The notes: generated by a model not told the origin, from the letters alone. Numbered from the stretch's first letter, positions 17,198 through 31,287 are shown. The stretch is DNA of 64,000 nucleotides from Theristus sp. LFF4_11 (GCA_030248135.1 JASANC010000738.1:39061-103060), one strand, 5' to 3'. A program made the numbers and translations.

Positions 17198-18867
17198 CAG
17201 TAGTAGAGCAGTATGGCGACGCAGGGTATGGCGCAGGCGACCGTCAGTTGACGCCAGTCACGCCAGAAAATCGCCAAAATTCCCACCAAACAGACGCCAA
17301 TCATCCAGAAAATGCCCTGGCAAAGCGTACCATATGAGCGGTTTCTCGTCACCATCACTTCACACGAATACACCCAGCCAACGACGCCGGTACCCTGAAA
17401 CACGCAGTTCCTACATGTAGTTTGCGTTCGGCTTTTTGTTGCGTGTTTTGCCTGTTTTTTTTCGTAAAACACAATGGTAAAAGTCCTAGTCTGAAACTGG
17501 TGCACTCTATGACACACACACATGATGACACACACGTATGCCAGTGTGTTTGTGACTGCACGACATCACTGTGTTGTGAAGCCGAATTTCTTCAGATAAG
17601 ACATTGTTGTTTGTGAAAAAAATGGAAAATTACGTACCGCACAACTGATGCCATTGAACACGCGTAGCACAATGAATGTCGCCAAGTTCGGCACAAACGC
17701 ACTGGCAAAGGACACCACAACCAGCAGCACGGCGTTGGCCAAGAAAACCTGAAATCTTACCGGATATATAAATTGATTTTGTTACGTTTTACTCACAGTA
17801 CACGCGCTTTTCGCAAATGCATCTCAGAACGTTGCCAATGAAAATCAGCTTGAAACTGCTGGATATATCTATAGTTTTCATTTCGACTCTCCAAATCAAG
17901 CGACCATGTCAAAGTTCACCTTTCTCCGTCCCCAACGGTCGGCCAACCCAGGAACAACTGCGCCACCAAGGAAGAAACCAACGAAGAGCGCAGACGTTGC
18001 GAGACCAGTCAAATATGTCCGCGAACATACCAAGGACCACTGGAAAGTTTCACCCAAATTCTGGTTATATCGTTGTTCTAATGGGCAAAAGAACGCTAGA
18101 ACCGGTAAATAGCCCACTTTCTCTTGTATGATGCGGTGCGGTCTGCGATTTCTGGAACACTGCTACTTCCGCGCCAAGACACGCCCCAAATTAGAAAAAA
18201 TAACGCAAAACAAAAAAAATAGAAACAAACTTACTTCCGACACAATTGTCTGGCCAAATTCACGATTGAATCTGAGCACGGTGGAATTGTTTGCGGCACA
18301 GGTGGTCAGATTGTCTAATGGCGAGACACATTTGTCATTCCATGTTTCATTGGCGTCTGAGTTGAGTTGTGCCTGAAAAGTGAGCTCATTTTGATTAATT
18401 CAATATTTTGAGCCAAATGAAGGCCTAAGGGTCGGTAAACGTTTGGACCAAACCAAAGGGAAGGGCGAAAAAAGGGGAAACGAAGGACCAAACGGTGCGG
18501 GAAAATCAAAACGAAGCTCCATTTTTTGTTCGGTCCTCCGTTTCGTTCTGCTTATCGCCCAACATTTGTCCTAGCGCATGTATTTCGTCTGTCTTTACTT
18601 TATTCTCCGAACATGTGAACGGTGGCTTATCAGCTGTGAACGCGATGCTGAGCATCTGCAGCGCGATGAAAAACCATGCGAAATTGCCGAGCGTAAAAAT
18701 CCACGTTTGATAGCGGCCCCATGCTCCTGAAAACGGTGGTGTGTGTGTGTATGATTGTCACCATTCGTGGATTTTTTTAATGAAGACTTTGAGAGAGCGG
18801 AAATTGGTCAGCAGAAATAGTTACCTAAGTGATAAAACGTTCGTTCAATATTCAGTTTTTTAGCCAT
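17198..18867 (-). CDS. orphan SLC22 5' half (alternative head or truncated copy)
   Basis: Six exons in phase: 18867-18825, 18726-18599, 18372-18235, 18039-17920, 17748-17638, 17394-17198 (737 nt, ending in phase 2 with a good donor TG|GTCAGT). It encodes MAKKLNIERTFYHLG, TM1, the glycosylated loop (NETW, NLT, NNST), TIVSEWSLVC, the MFS motif GLADRWGRRK, and TMs up to LLYYW, i.e. exons 1-6 of an SLC22 protein and nothing more before exon 1 of the next gene at 16589. The DNA is nearly identical to exons 1-6 of copy 1 (e.g. exon 5). Splicing onto exon 7 of copy 2 (12770) would keep frame and give 535 aa. It is therefore either an alternative 5' half of a shared gene or a truncated duplicate. Confidence 0.7.
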
Positions 18868-19225
18868 GCGGTGTTTAAAACTTGTTCAGGCAATTTGGGA
18901 ATTTGAGGATCACGGCCTATTTATACTTGTGGCTCTGTAACTTGTTACATTACGACATGTATCAATAATACATTGTGACCACCTTCTGATAGCGGTTCGG
19001 TTGGTTGGTAATATCTTTGTTTGTTTCTGCTTTTACGTGTCAGTTGATAAAGAAGTAGCGTGTGATGGGAAATTTACAGGAAATTGGGAACGGAACGCAT
19101 CGATAAATCGGTATTACTTAAACTGTAAACAAGTATTGTACATGTACTTGCAAATGTGCAAGCTCACCACTGCTTGTATGATTTGTGTAACGTGCAAATA
19201 AATTGAACAGGTAAATCTTCTCTAC

Positions 19226-19377
19226 CATACTTTGTTCGAGCACTTCGCTGCGATGCTGCTTATTCTGAGCACTAAGAGCATTCTTCGGGGACGCGTTCAG
19301 ATTTGAGGGACACCGACGCCGCACTTTTCCATTGGGACTCGGACTCGCTTCGTGGTACACCGCACCCTCGCAGCGGC
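19226..19377 (-). other. possible exon of unknown gene
   Basis: A GC-richer minus-strand segment between AATCAG and ATG|GTAGAG splice-like signals, open in one frame (contains HEASPSPNGKVRRRCPSN and SAQNKQHRSEVLEQ). No domain recognised. It lies upstream of the orphan SLC22 head and could be a 5' exon of that unit, part of another gene, or chance. Confidence 0.2.
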
Positions 19378-21793
19378 CTGATTAGTTGCATTATTTTGCG
19401 GGGTAAAAAATCCCTTCAAAAAGGGGAGCGGTTGTAGAGAAAATATTGTGTCCTCAGTTCGTGACTAGGTTTCCAAGAACCATTTTTATCTTGTCAATTT
19501 TACAATCGTCACCGATACTCGAGGACGAAACGACTCGTTTTTGCACTTGTTTAATGATGCTGCAAACCTATAATTTATGTTGAAGCTGCCGGAAAATATT
19601 CCAAAATTGTCCGAACCAAACAAAAACTGGAAGCGGCAGAAACTTTGCCACGTGCAGTGCAAGCTACACCTAGGTATGTATCCGTTTGTCACCAGAAACG
19701 CAACGATTTTCAAGACCAAATTTCTGCTGTTTCGCCATAGAGAAAAACACGCTGCTCTGTTGTTATCCGAAAACCCCCAGCAGTATCCAAACGTAATCAG
19801 TCACATGAAGTGATGCATTAAACCGTGGTTGTGACCGGACCAAAATCGATTTCAACTTTCCTCTCTCTCATACACACTCTTTCAGTGATAAATGCGCATT
19901 TTCGCTTTGACTCCTCATTTGAGAACCTCAGAATCTGCAAAATACATGGAGGTTTATGTAACTGCATGGTTTGTGATCAAAAATGAGCGGAGCCACAATC
20001 CTCCTGCAGCCTTAATATACATATAGCCATGAAAACTTTGCTAAATCAATTCGAAAATTTTTCCCGAACTAACTACTGTGGTCACAATTTTCAATATATC
20101 AGCTTGATTGCACTGAAATCCTGAAGTTCACCGATTAATACGAAGATATGCTTGAGAAAAAATAACAGCGATGTTGTGTAACACCACGGGGCGTGCGAAA
20201 AATCAAACGTGCTCCGCTGTGGAGAAGAGAAAAAGTCTTGCACTGCTGAATTTACTTTCAGTTTCTTTGCAACAATCACATACACAGTTCCAATTTGCAA
20301 TGGAACGGCTGACAAAGCTAGTTAGCTGGTTTCCACAATCATCTAAAAAACACGGATCCATACATGAAATGATCCATTATTCCCTCTCAACTTTTGCCTC
20401 AACGTATGTAATCCATTTTGTCATATTTTGCAACCATCCACGTCACTTAGCAATGTTACATAGGCCAATAATGCCATATGGCCATGAAAACACGCATAAA
20501 GCGGTCGCGAAGTTTTTTTTATTTTTGGGTTGTTAGCTTTTTTCGACCTCACTGATATAGCCAAATATTCAGTTTTTATTGTTGTTAAATTTGCTTCACG
20601 TGGCAGTGCGGTTCAGTTCGATGTCCTGCCGGTTTGATTCACAGAATGGTCTTAAGACCTGGTTTTAGTTTTTGTTTTTGGCAAGACAATGCTTTACTGA
20701 ATGTAAAGAACTCAAAAGTCCATTGGCGCTTTGTTTTGATGCGTTTCGGGCTTTTCTTAGGCCGAAACATTATTGTGTTTTTATGGTTGGTTGTCCGCCT
20801 TTGAGTGTCCGCACGGTGTCCTGAAAAAAATGCATCCTGCACTGCAAACTGCACTGCAACGTGCACTGCATCTTTAGAAAAACACAGTCAGTCAGGCAGT
20901 TTCAATCATGTTTTGCAGTGCAGAATTCAGTCGACGTTTAGGGCCACTTTTATTGACGGAACACCGCGCGGGCGTGCAGGACACCGGACACCTGTTTGGA
21001 CACCATTTTGCCTGGATCTAGTTTTTCTTATTCATCCTGTTTCAAAAATTGTTTTTTTTTTGAAAAACACTGCCATTTGTTTGTTCGCTTTATTTGTTCC
21101 ACCGTTTTACACACGGATCCATATTATTCTTACATGTTTGCATACCAGAATTATTTATTTTTTTGCTCATGACCTAAAAAATCCAATATCCTACCGATCA
21201 CCGAGAAACAAACGGACACATCGTGAAAAACCGATGTCGGATAAAAAAACGAAAATAAGAAAAATGTCAAAACATTCTGATTGCGTACGCTATCCAAGAC
21301 AAGCGCGCGTTTAAAATGGGCTTTCACAAAAAAATCGCTGTCCTGTATTTGAAGATGGCTAACGGTATGATATCCCACCCGTGCCGTTTTTCCGGGTGCA
21401 AAAGCATCACAAGAGACGCGGTGCTTCATAATAGTGCTAGCATATTGGCTTCACATGCCACACATGCCGATGTCCGTCTTTCCTTGCATGCAAAAAATCG
21501 TGGCAAAAAACACATACAATGTACATACACACTCGGGACAATTTGTCATATCTTAGAGTTTTTTTTCTTTCACCTTGTCCGGAACCACACGTTACATGCA
21601 GTACATGCACATGCACATGTGGCAAACAGCGTTACAGACAGAAGCATATTTGTGGAGTATATGCACATGTACGTATATGCGAGGAAACGAAGAGGAAGAA
21701 TATGCCAATTTTGCTGTGCTTGTATGTGATATTATTTGCAGAGTATGGTTCCGCTTTTCATTTCCAGAACAATTTATGTGCGCAGATACAAAT

Positions 21794-22330
21794 ACAGGGT
21801 GACGCATAAGTTATGTACCGCCTTTTGACAGCTCGTAATCTCGCGAACCAATAGATCGATATCTGGATAAATTTTTTTCAGATGATGTTCCTTAAACAAA
21901 AACTAAGGGATGCGCAAGGGTTCAGCACAATCCGACAAACGGGTGCTGTGTAACAAAGACATCTCCAATAAATCAATTTTCTCGTTTTTTTCGACGCGGA
22001 GTCGCAGATGTTTGTTCAAACCAAATAACCACCAAAACATGACACAGACAAACACGTTAGACTTTTTCAAAATGATCACCACCAGCATCAATGCACGTTT
22101 GCAACTGACTACGTCCATGTGCTAGAATGCGTGTGCGTCCGCGTGGACTGGTTAAGGTTCCGTGCCATTGCAGCTGCCACCTGTTCCGTTTTCGAAGCAG
22201 AGTGCTTTTCACCACAGGATGCCTAGTTCAAGACAAATCAGCTACAGAACCAGTCGCTTCGAAACGATCCACGATGTCCAAAACTTGTGGCCGGCGGAGG
22301 GACTTACGCAAGTGTTTTTCGCAGTGGCGA
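21794..22330 (-). pseudogene. mariner-like transposase relic
   Basis: ACAGGGTGACGCATAAGTTATG at about 21795 resembles the terminal sequence of Tc1/mariner-class elements (compare CAGGGTGGTTCATAACTTA at 52036). Minus-strand reading at 22314-22065 gives a helix-turn-helix-like stretch (VLDIVDRFEATGSVADL), a stop, then TRHPVVKSTLL. It jumps to a C-terminal-like end (QLQTCIDAGGDHFEKV, stop), so the catalytic middle is deleted. Non-functional. Confidence 0.45.
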
Positions 22331-23542
22331 GGTGTTTCTTTTGCATTTTTTGTTTCATAAAGTGTTTCACGAGGAAAGCACGGTTTTCGATTGGCAACGA
22401 CTCACGTCAGTCACAGCACACAATCAACTTTCAGCTCATCGCTGCTGTGCACAAGAAACAAAAGACGCATGCAACGTGATGCTTCACGTGCGGCCGCCAG
22501 GCTACATTCAGTCAGTCAGTCAGTCAGTTTTATTCTGCAGTGCACGGCATAATACCAGAGAAGTGTAAAACACCATGAGTAGGCAAGCCAAAACTACATT
22601 ACTTATGTGCAACCCTGTACATTGTATGTACCAAATTTCGCCGGAGTACACAACTGGACTGACACTGTTTTGCTTTTTTTATGTCTCATTGACACACCGA
22701 GACCGAATTTCCTGCATATTGGCAGCATTCCTGTTTAAGAGCAGCGTGTTTTTGTGCGTTTTCCATGCTTTAATGACCGTGATATGCTGGAAAATTTGAG
22801 AATTTTTTCCAGCCTTTGGTTTCGGTTTTCAAGTCGTCTTATGGCTACAAGAGATGGGAGAAGAAACGGACTTCCAAGGGAAAAATTTCGTCTCGTCAAC
22901 TTTTCAAAGATTGCGCCTTTCATTTGACATTGCTCATCGGAGTAGAAAGAACTCTTTTGCCTACTGCCCGTAACTTGATATTCCAACTTCCATGTGCTCA
23001 GTTTTTCTTTACGTTTTTATTGCGTCGCTGTTTACTCTGAAGCGTCCGCGTGCGCGCGCACAACTAAAATGAGATAAACGTCGTTTTACGTGTAGCTTTG
23101 CATTTGTTAGTGCGAACAAAAAGTGCTCAAAATGCGCTTTCATCGCACTAGCGCTAGTGATCTTTGTTTCTTTTGTGTCTTTTTCACCCACCCTTTGTGT
23201 CTTTTGTTTGTTTATTCATTTATACGTTTTCATGCAATATTGTACATGCAGTGTTGTTTGTGCAGTGTTGAGTATCATTGAGTTTTTGATCGCAAGTGTT
23301 TCGTGAAAATGTTCTCATATTCTTCTTCAAGAAAACTAAAAAATCAATTATCCTTTTGAACTATGATGTTGAGTTGATTCAGATAAATATTGAACAAAAA
23401 GACCTTCATAAAAGATAACATGTGTATTTTCAGCAGTTCTTTCAGAAATAAATCCTTCACGGTGCGCAGTTCAGTAAACCGATAAACCAATAACCAAAAA
23501 CATGAAAAAGCATAAAATCTAAAAACATACGAAAAAATCACC

Positions 23543-24227
23543 ATGGCCGACGAGCGCAGCACGACGGACGATGCATCGCCGCGACGAAACGTGCATCATC
23601 AGCAGTCGACGTTCTTCGAGCGCCTGGTGGCGTCCGCAACGAACACGCCATTGCAGATTAGACGCTGGTATTTTTTGACTTGTTTAACGAGAATTAAAAA
23701 ATACTGCACCCTCCATGAAAATCTAAAAGAGACCGCATGGAACTTTTGTGTTGGTTATGACTTTCACTGTGGTTATGACCAGACTAGCCATTCGCGCTTC
23801 ATATTCCTTTCTTAACCTCTGACAATGAGCGCTTAAAAGAGTTTGGTTGGAATACTGAACACGTGATGCCGATTGCTTGTTCGATTCTTCATTTGTTGCT
23901 CGCTTGCAAGGTGCAACCGTTCTTGGTTTTCGTTTTGCTCAGTACTCTTTCTCGAAAACATTTTCCAGAAATCTGAAGGTACCCGAAACTTCAGGGTGGA
24001 AGTCCGAAGCCAGCGCCCTCGCCCAAACACGTTTCATCATTTCTCTTGTTTTCCTAGGCACCCACAGCCGAACCCACTCGACAGTAACAATGGCCCGAAT
24101 TATTACCGCAAGAATTTGGCGCCGCCAAACAATAAAAGAGCGAAACTACCGCATTCGGAGTCGCGGTCCTTGGGGAGCAGTCCACGCGTGACGAGACGCC
24201 CACTGCGGATACCGTACACGGCGGCAG
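23543..24227 (+). CDS. two 5' coding exons, probable alternative start of MCTP
   Basis: Exon 23543-23667 starts with ATG in good context (ATCACCATGG) and encodes MADERSTTDDASPRR...LQIRRW. Exon 24058-24227 (acceptor TTTTCCTAG) continues in phase with HPQPNPLDSNNGPNYYRK...LRIPYTAAG and ends at G|GTAGGC in phase 1. The segment is hydrophilic, Pro/Asn/Arg-rich and disordered-looking, with no domain seen. The next plus-strand exons with matching phase-1 acceptors are the MCTP N-terminal exons at 34383, 35183 and 35461. I infer it is an upstream start of that gene; a separate small gene is possible. Confidence 0.5.
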
Positions 24228-24235
24228 GTAGGCTC

Positions 24236-24448
24236 TTTGATTTTCGTACCGAGACTCAATGCGCGCATAGATGGGTAAACAGTCTCATGCATGACGCGGG
24301 AATTCAAAAATGGCAAAAAGTGATCCGAGTCCCTAAATAAGGCCGAGTCACGGGCAATTTTGAATTTATTTCCACATAGAGATGAAACTGGTTTCCTTTC
24401 CACGTCTTCACACGCATTGAGTCGTAGAATCTAAAAAAATGATAATAC
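24236..24448. mobile_element. MITE-like element, family E copy 1
   Basis: Arms TTTCGTACCGAGACTCAATG and CATTGAGTCGTAGAATC, core ATGACGCGGGAATTCAAAA and GAGTCCCTAAATAAGGCCGA. No ORF. It begins about 9 bp after the preceding exon's donor. Confidence 0.65.
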
Positions 24449-26562
24449 ACGAAAAATTCTCAAATTCTGTGTTCCTGCAATAAGTAACATATGACGCCGC
24501 TGTTTTGTTGCCTTATTTCCATTTTATTGACTCAACGTGTGTGAAGAAAGCTTCATTTTGTAAGCTTGCTTTGATTATTCGTCGGTACCAAAGTGCACCC
24601 CAGAAACAACTGTTTCAGTAAACCTTTTTTGAAAAATAAGGCACCCCTCACAACTGTTTTTTCTTCCTAGTGTCTGCAAAAGTTTCAGCAGCGTCAGTGA
24701 CACCATGACACTCTAATACGACATGCAAGTATTGATTGCCGGATTTTTTTGTTGGATGAAGCAAAACAACTAACTAACTATACATCGAAGAGTTTTAGCA
24801 TCCGCCTTTATGCATATATACTTTTTGTGCAACTTGTCCAATGTTAGCGCTGTTATATGGCTCTTTTCACGCCTTCATGTGTGTTCGTGTTGTTTTGTTC
24901 GTAACACGTTTGTCCGCCAGCACACGACGCTGCGTGTGACATTCTGTGGGGCATTCGAGTAAACTGGGACATTTGTCAACATTGATAACAGAAACGCAAT
25001 TTGATAAAGATGTGATCTGACAAAGGTGCTGGACTTGAATTATTTTTTTTGTGTTTATCTGGTTTAAAATTCTTTTTTTTTTGTCAAACGCCGTTTTCAG
25101 TTTTGAGATGGTCTTTTTTAAAACTGCCTCGTTTGTTTGTCGGATGATTCAACAAGTGCACTCTGTGTCTTTCCCAAAAACAGTCTACAAATCCCAAAAA
25201 AACACACACTGCCAGTGTGTTTGTGCGCTCTGTGACTGTCAGTGCAGTGCAATCTTGTTGTAGTGCGTGTTTTGCTGAGTCACTACAACGTCACTTGACA
25301 TGTTTTCTACAGTCCTTTGAGGCAGTTCAACATTTCGTTTGACAAATGTTGAGTACAATTTATTACAGTGAGTACATTGTATTTTCAGTGTTTACAGCCC
25401 AATAAGCGTGTGCAGCAACATATTTTACGGGCGAGCCTCGTGGTGGCACAACACCCCCTCCCCCCATTGCGTTATAGCGTGAGATCCTAGCGGCCTTTTT
25501 GAGCGGCTGCCTGCTTATGGAAGATAATAAAAAATTCAATTTGTCAGTGGTTAGATGCGCCGCATCATTTCTGGAGCAAACTCTGTATGTGGAACTGCAA
25601 AGGAGAAATTTCAAGTGGAATAACTGTAAACTGTATCGCGGCAAGCGGCAGAAAGAAACATTTCCTTATCAGTAAAATGGTGCGCTATGAAAAAGCCTGC
25701 ATCGATGTTTTGTTATTTTTCATGATTTCTATCTTGTCTTGAGTCACATGTGTTTGCGACTCATTTGCGCGCGATTGTGCTGTGACGTCTGTTCTGCTTC
25801 TTTTCTGGCGTATGTTTTGCACTTTTTAACAGTTTCAGACGAGTTTTTTATTAAATAATGTGGTTTATATTTTTATAAATTTTACATTTTTGTTTAACAC
25901 AATACAACAGCTTGTAGTAGAGCCAAAAAAGAATAAAAAAACTAACCACCCGTTGTTTCCTGTAAATTTTTGAAATCATAGAATATACCATTGGTATTTC
26001 CTGTCGAAACTGTATTTCTAGGTTTTCAGTATCATGTTTTATTTAAAAAACTCCAACATTTGCATGTGTACTTACATAACACTGTTCTAGACGTAATCAA
26101 TTCGATAAAAATTTTGACTGTTGTTACAAGCATGAAAAATCATACCTACATGAAATGCACATTGACAGATTTAATGATTTTATTAAACATTTTTTCTGTT
26201 GAGTTTGCGAATCGGAAAGAAGTTCTTCACTGCGCCAGCTTATGAATAGGAAGTAACTTCGCCAAAACAAAACTGTACATGTCGATGTTTGTGTCCACAC
26301 AACTCTTTGCATTACGGATTGATTGCTTGTTTCACTTGTTGCTAACAACGACAAAAGTATTTTCACAGTACGACTGGCAATAATTATGACGTTTAGCACT
26401 GATAATTTCCTGTGCAATATTGAAAAATACATATTTTCGATAAATTATATTCGAAAAAAGGTTTCTATGGAAAAACATGAAACTTTTGAAGATATTTAAC
26501 CATTGCAAATTGAAACAAAAAACAACGTGAACTTCAACAAATAGCGCCAATTTCGAAACAAC

Positions 26563-26608
26563 ATGTATGGACAGCTACAAAAGGCAAGACGTTATAGCGG
26601 CTGCGCAG
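26563..26608 (+). other. possible short first exon (alternative 5' end)
   Basis: ATG TAT GGA ... GCA G|GTAGGT: 15 codons ending in phase 1 at a consensus donor (GCGCAG|GTAGGT). Same end phase as the other candidate 5' exons, so it could splice to the MCTP body. Short, so chance is not excluded. Confidence 0.25.
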
Positions 26609-29600
26609 GTAGGTGGCTCGCAAAGTCTCGTTTATTTTTGTCGATTCTTGTGCTTATTTCAATTTTTTTGGCTTTTTATTTGTTTGACAAGCTGTTTCAC
26701 AATGCTCGAAAACTAATAAAATTGAAAAGGGTCGGTTGTGGGTTTAAAAAAATTGAACAATGTTTCGCAATGCTACACCAAAATCAAATGTTGTTTTATT
26801 AAAGAGAGTTGTTAAACATGTAAATTGTTTCTACTTGTTCCATGTGATGGGGTTTCTTCAGCCAACAGTCTTAAAATGCAGCAATTCTAATTCGTTTTTC
26901 TCGATTTCTTTTATGTCTGTAGGATTCAGAACAGAAAAATTCAGCGCGCTGAAACACCAGAAGGGTGGTGGTCCGTCTTAGTTGTTTTTTTCTCCTCCTG
27001 CAACAAGCGTATGTAAATAGCATTAGTTGTTTGTTTTTGTCTTTTTGGAACCAGATAAATCAAATCAAGCTTGTTCTTGTGGTCCACTATGGACTCGTTT
27101 TGTTTGCCCATAGTTTCAATTTGCCTTCGTGCGATTTCGTGATGAACAAACAACCTGCGAAAGCCGGAACAATGCGGGATCACCAACTTTTTCTTGCGGA
27201 TCTGTCCGGTTGAGGCAAAAATGGCTAAAGCTAAGCTATTTTTAGGTCATGCTATTTTCGTCACGCTATTGCAAAAAAGACAGTTGTCCGCAGATGATCT
27301 CAGCGTTTATCGCAGAATCAAAAAAAAAACTGGAAAGCCGAGATACATAGCTTGGGAATAGCCGGAAAATAGCATTACCCTGGGTAAAAAGAAAATAGCT
27401 TATCTTTAGCTTTTTAGTTTTCGCGTGTCCAGCGCAACTTCGGGTACACAGAACGGACGCACCGATCTGGCTGGTTGCTATCATGATCTGACTAAAAAAA
27501 CCGTCGCCATAAAAACTGTTCGTTCGTTTGCTCATTTGTACATGTATCATGAAGGTTTTTACTCTGAAACCAAACAGAATTTTTACCTGAACTTGCTACC
27601 GTACCGTTTAGTTGAAACTTGACACTGCTTTTGCTTCCTCACGAGTTTTCTATTCTCAAATGCCCTTTTTTCAATTTCCAAGGTGCACATTTTGTTTTTT
27701 CAGTGTTTATAAACAAAAACAAATCAATTCATGGTAAAAAAATGCATCCAAGGCATCGACCAAATAGTCTGGCTGCTTGTACACGATAAGCGGGTGTTTT
27801 TTATCTGCATGACGTCATTTCAGTCAGACCCGTTCTAGTAAATGGACTTTATTGTTTTTTATGTTGAACACATGTAATTGTCGTCCAAAACCATTATTAG
27901 AAGGCTAGTGACAACTGCATGGGTTTCTCAGTCAACCGTAACAACAATAACCAGCGCTGTGAATGTGAAATCATCTGAACTTTTGTATTTTTATTTTTAT
28001 TCTTACATGTTACATGTCTGTGCCAAGTTCTACACAGACCAGACATCTTTCAAAAAAGACATGTTATAATTTTTTTGTGTTTTGCACGACAAAAAAAATG
28101 TGTCCGCACAATGTTGATAATGCTGTTCTGTCAGGTTGTTTATTGTACGCGTACTTTTTTCCATTGTATAACAAAGATAATTTTCTCTCAACATGCGAAA
28201 AAAAATTTTCAAAACATTTTTGAACTTTTTAACAACACTGCATCTAGCTTTTTCGTGTGAATAACTTTCAGCATCTACTCTTAAAAAAGTAAAACAAAAC
28301 AACCATCTAGTTTCACCAGCAAATAAAATTCGTAAATTCGTAAATTGTTCAGCCCATCTTAGCATTTCAAATGAACCTATGCACTTGCCCAGGTTGGTAG
28401 ATTTCTGTTCGTTTATGATTTTTTTGCATTCAGTCGTGGGTTGGTTCAGATCGATCTTTTCTTTGGCCTGCGTGCGACTATCCGAAAAAAAAACAAAAAA
28501 CCACAATTGAACGTTTTAAATAATAAAACTTACATTTTCCTGACACTGTGCGCTGTTCCACGAAAAATAAACGTTCTCATGTATTTTTTCCACCCACATC
28601 CCTCGGTACTTTCCCTGCTTCCATTGCAAGATCAGGAAACACGATTAGCCATATTCTCGCTCCATGCTGGCCCCCCAGAGGAGAAGGGGAAGCTCCTCAA
28701 TCTGCCACAACGTCGCGTCGCATAATGATTGAATAAAAAATGGGTGCACACATACAAAAAAACACTGGCAGTGAATTAGCAACGACGTCAGCTTCGATTT
28801 GCCCACCTGTGTCAAATCAGTGCGTTCATTGTTTCGCAGCCAGTGATTTTGTCGCAGCGACATAGTGCCGCACAGCACAGCAGCTTAAAAAATCATGTCT
28901 TACTCAAGTTCGTTACATTGTTATTATTTGGTTTTTATGTTGACATCTTCCGCTATACCTATGTGCTTTAAAATGCGATTCGGCTTGCTTTCATTTCAGT
29001 TTGTAATTTTTCGCTGTTTTTATTTTATATGGTTTTCAAATTTCTGTGAAGCAGTCATGATGGATGGACTCATGGTTGATGTTTTTGCTAATTTCAACTT
29101 TTTGAAAATTATGGCTTTATGCATGAATAATTTATCAGTTTTTTTTCAGTGACACAATGGGTTTTTTTACTTTAGGTTTCACGTTGTTTAGTGTGTGCTT
29201 GTTTTTATGAGCACAAAAGTCAAGTCATGTCGCTGTTTTGGATGACAGAAAGCTACGACGTTTTTACGTTTTACCACCCACATCTTTGGTCCAGTATCCA
29301 GTTTTTGTGGATGTGTCGGACATATAGTATATGATTCTCTGTTTTTCATGTAAATTATGTTCCAATCAAACTGGTTTCTGTTATTTTTGTCACACCGCAC
29401 TGAAAGTACCAATAAATTCAAACCTTCTTTTCCGGTTCTCCATTGTACGTAGTCTGTGTGCTGGGTCCCTGGGTCTCGGTGCCCTAATTTCTGCTCGATC
29501 GTTTATATGGAAAATGAGGTTCTTTTTGAAAGAAATAAGCAGAAGAACAAACATAAAATTAGGAATGCATTTGGTCTTTCATGCCGCCGACAACTGCAAG

Positions 29601-30054
29601 TGTATGCCGTTGTTTTCAGACGACTCCGAGTTTCACATTATTTTCTGTTTTTTAAGCCGGCCGAAAACGGTTTTTTTTCTGCTAGAAAATTTCGTTCAGC
29701 TGCGGTTACTTGATAGCATTATGGAAAGTTTCGTGCTTTTCTGTCTAATCGGTAACCGCTTTTTCAATTCTCCTTGCTCCTTTTTTTAAAATCAGCACAT
29801 ATACCCCGAATCCGGATCCGGAACATTTACTAAATGAAACAAAAGAACTTTGCGGTCAACGAATGGTTTCGCCAAAAATACACATGTTCCATTCAGTGTT
29901 CCATTCAACATTCTACTAAATGCTCCGTTTCGATGTCTCAGTGTACCGGATTGGGAATTCATCTAGCTAAGCGGATCTCAGCCTGTTTGGTTTATTGGTC
30001 TTGCGGGCCGCAGAAAATGATCAAAGTGTTCACAAAAAATGTCAACCCATCTCC

Positions 30055-30330
30055 TTTCGGACGTGTTTTACAATTGGACGTAATACTACATTCGGACGTG
30101 TTCACCATCGGACGAGTTTTTCTTTTTGGACCTGTTTTTTCACCACACATGTGTTTCCTATCGGACGTGTTTATTCTTCGGACGTGTTTGCCCTTCGGAC
30201 ATGTGGTTCTCTTCAGACGTGTTTTCTACTCGGAGGTGGTTTAATATACGGACATTTTTTTTATTTCGAGCGTGTTATCCACCGTGTTTTACCATCGGTC
30301 GTGTTTTTACTTTTGGACGTCTTTTCCAAT
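30055..30330. repeat. degenerate minisatellite, TCGGACGTGTTT core
   Basis: At least ten copies of a 20-25 bp unit centred on TCGGACGTGTTT with divergent spacers. It produces overlapping cysteine/phenylalanine-rich open frames that I do not regard as genes. Confidence 0.7.
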
Positions 30331-31287
30331 CAGACAATACAGAAAAACCATGAATTTTCAAACAAAAACAGCAATTTTAAAAGTCACAAATTAAACCGGT
30401 CGTAAAAGAAATAGGCAAACACAAGTCTCGTGATGAATAAAATATGGCCTCTTTCGTACAATTTATATGATCTCAGCCTCCACAAAACATTCATCACTTC
30501 GAAAGCCATATCAGATGTTGCAGAAGCCTCATGAAGAGACTTCAATATGCGCGTTAATTCTTTCTAACTGAACAAGCAACATCCATGATACAGTGAAACT
30601 GAACGAACAAAATAAAAACTGATACAGTGCAACTTTGTTTGCAGTGTTTTGATACAGTGTTTTCGCATCCGTTTTAGCGTCGCTAGTTAGGCGTTCATTT
30701 TTACATTCTATCTGAGAATTTGTGTACAGTCTGGTCGAATAAATAAGGCAGTGCTTGTCTTCTGAATCAAGGCTAGACCAGTTGCAGACTAGGAGTTGTG
30801 TTTTCCAGAGTGCCGGACTGTGCAAGACACTAAGAATATAAAGAGACTAAGCACGAAGAACCAATCACTTGAAAAACACGTCAAATTTGGCACACACTGA
30901 CTTTCCTGAACATCTTTTTTCTTTCATTCGAACTTCGCGCGCTCCTTTCATCCTGAAAAAAGTAGCCATATTTAAACGGTCCATTTTCTCGACTTTCTTC
31001 GATTTAACCACATACACACTCTTTTTCTTCCTGTCTATTCTTGGCGAATATTCGCTGCTTCATAAACACAGAAAAATAATTGTTTTTTTTGTTTTCTGCT
31101 CTGCAACACCCGCAAATTTCAAGTTCCCAAAGTTTGCAGGGTTGAATCTGAATCTGTTACAGTAAATTTGTATTTTGTGCATTTCTGTGTAAAATTGCTG
31201 AAAAAAAGTAAAACTATATATTTTAGGTTCTCAAAATTATTCATCACCAAAAAACTTTTCAAAGCAGCGTGTTTCCACCTATTGCAG

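Larger units (their letters stand above)
18868..23542. other. intergenic, repeats and one transposase relic
   Basis: Apart from the possible exon at 19226-19377 and the relic at 21794-22330, I see no genes. At 20815-20945 there is a cluster of TGCACTGCA words and CAGTCAGTCAG, resembling the flanks at 44849-44930. A GTGTCC-rich stretch lies at 20939-21005. TCAG tetranucleotides occur at 22508-22528. Confidence 0.5.
24449..31287. other. long AT-rich stretch, probably intronic; no other exon seen
   Basis: Mostly AT-rich DNA with short open frames. Noted pieces: the CACAC/GTGTGTTTG hairpin at about 25200-25260, the family A fragment at 27809-27840, and the degenerate GGACGTGTTT tandem repeat at 30055-30330. 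Confidence 0.4.
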
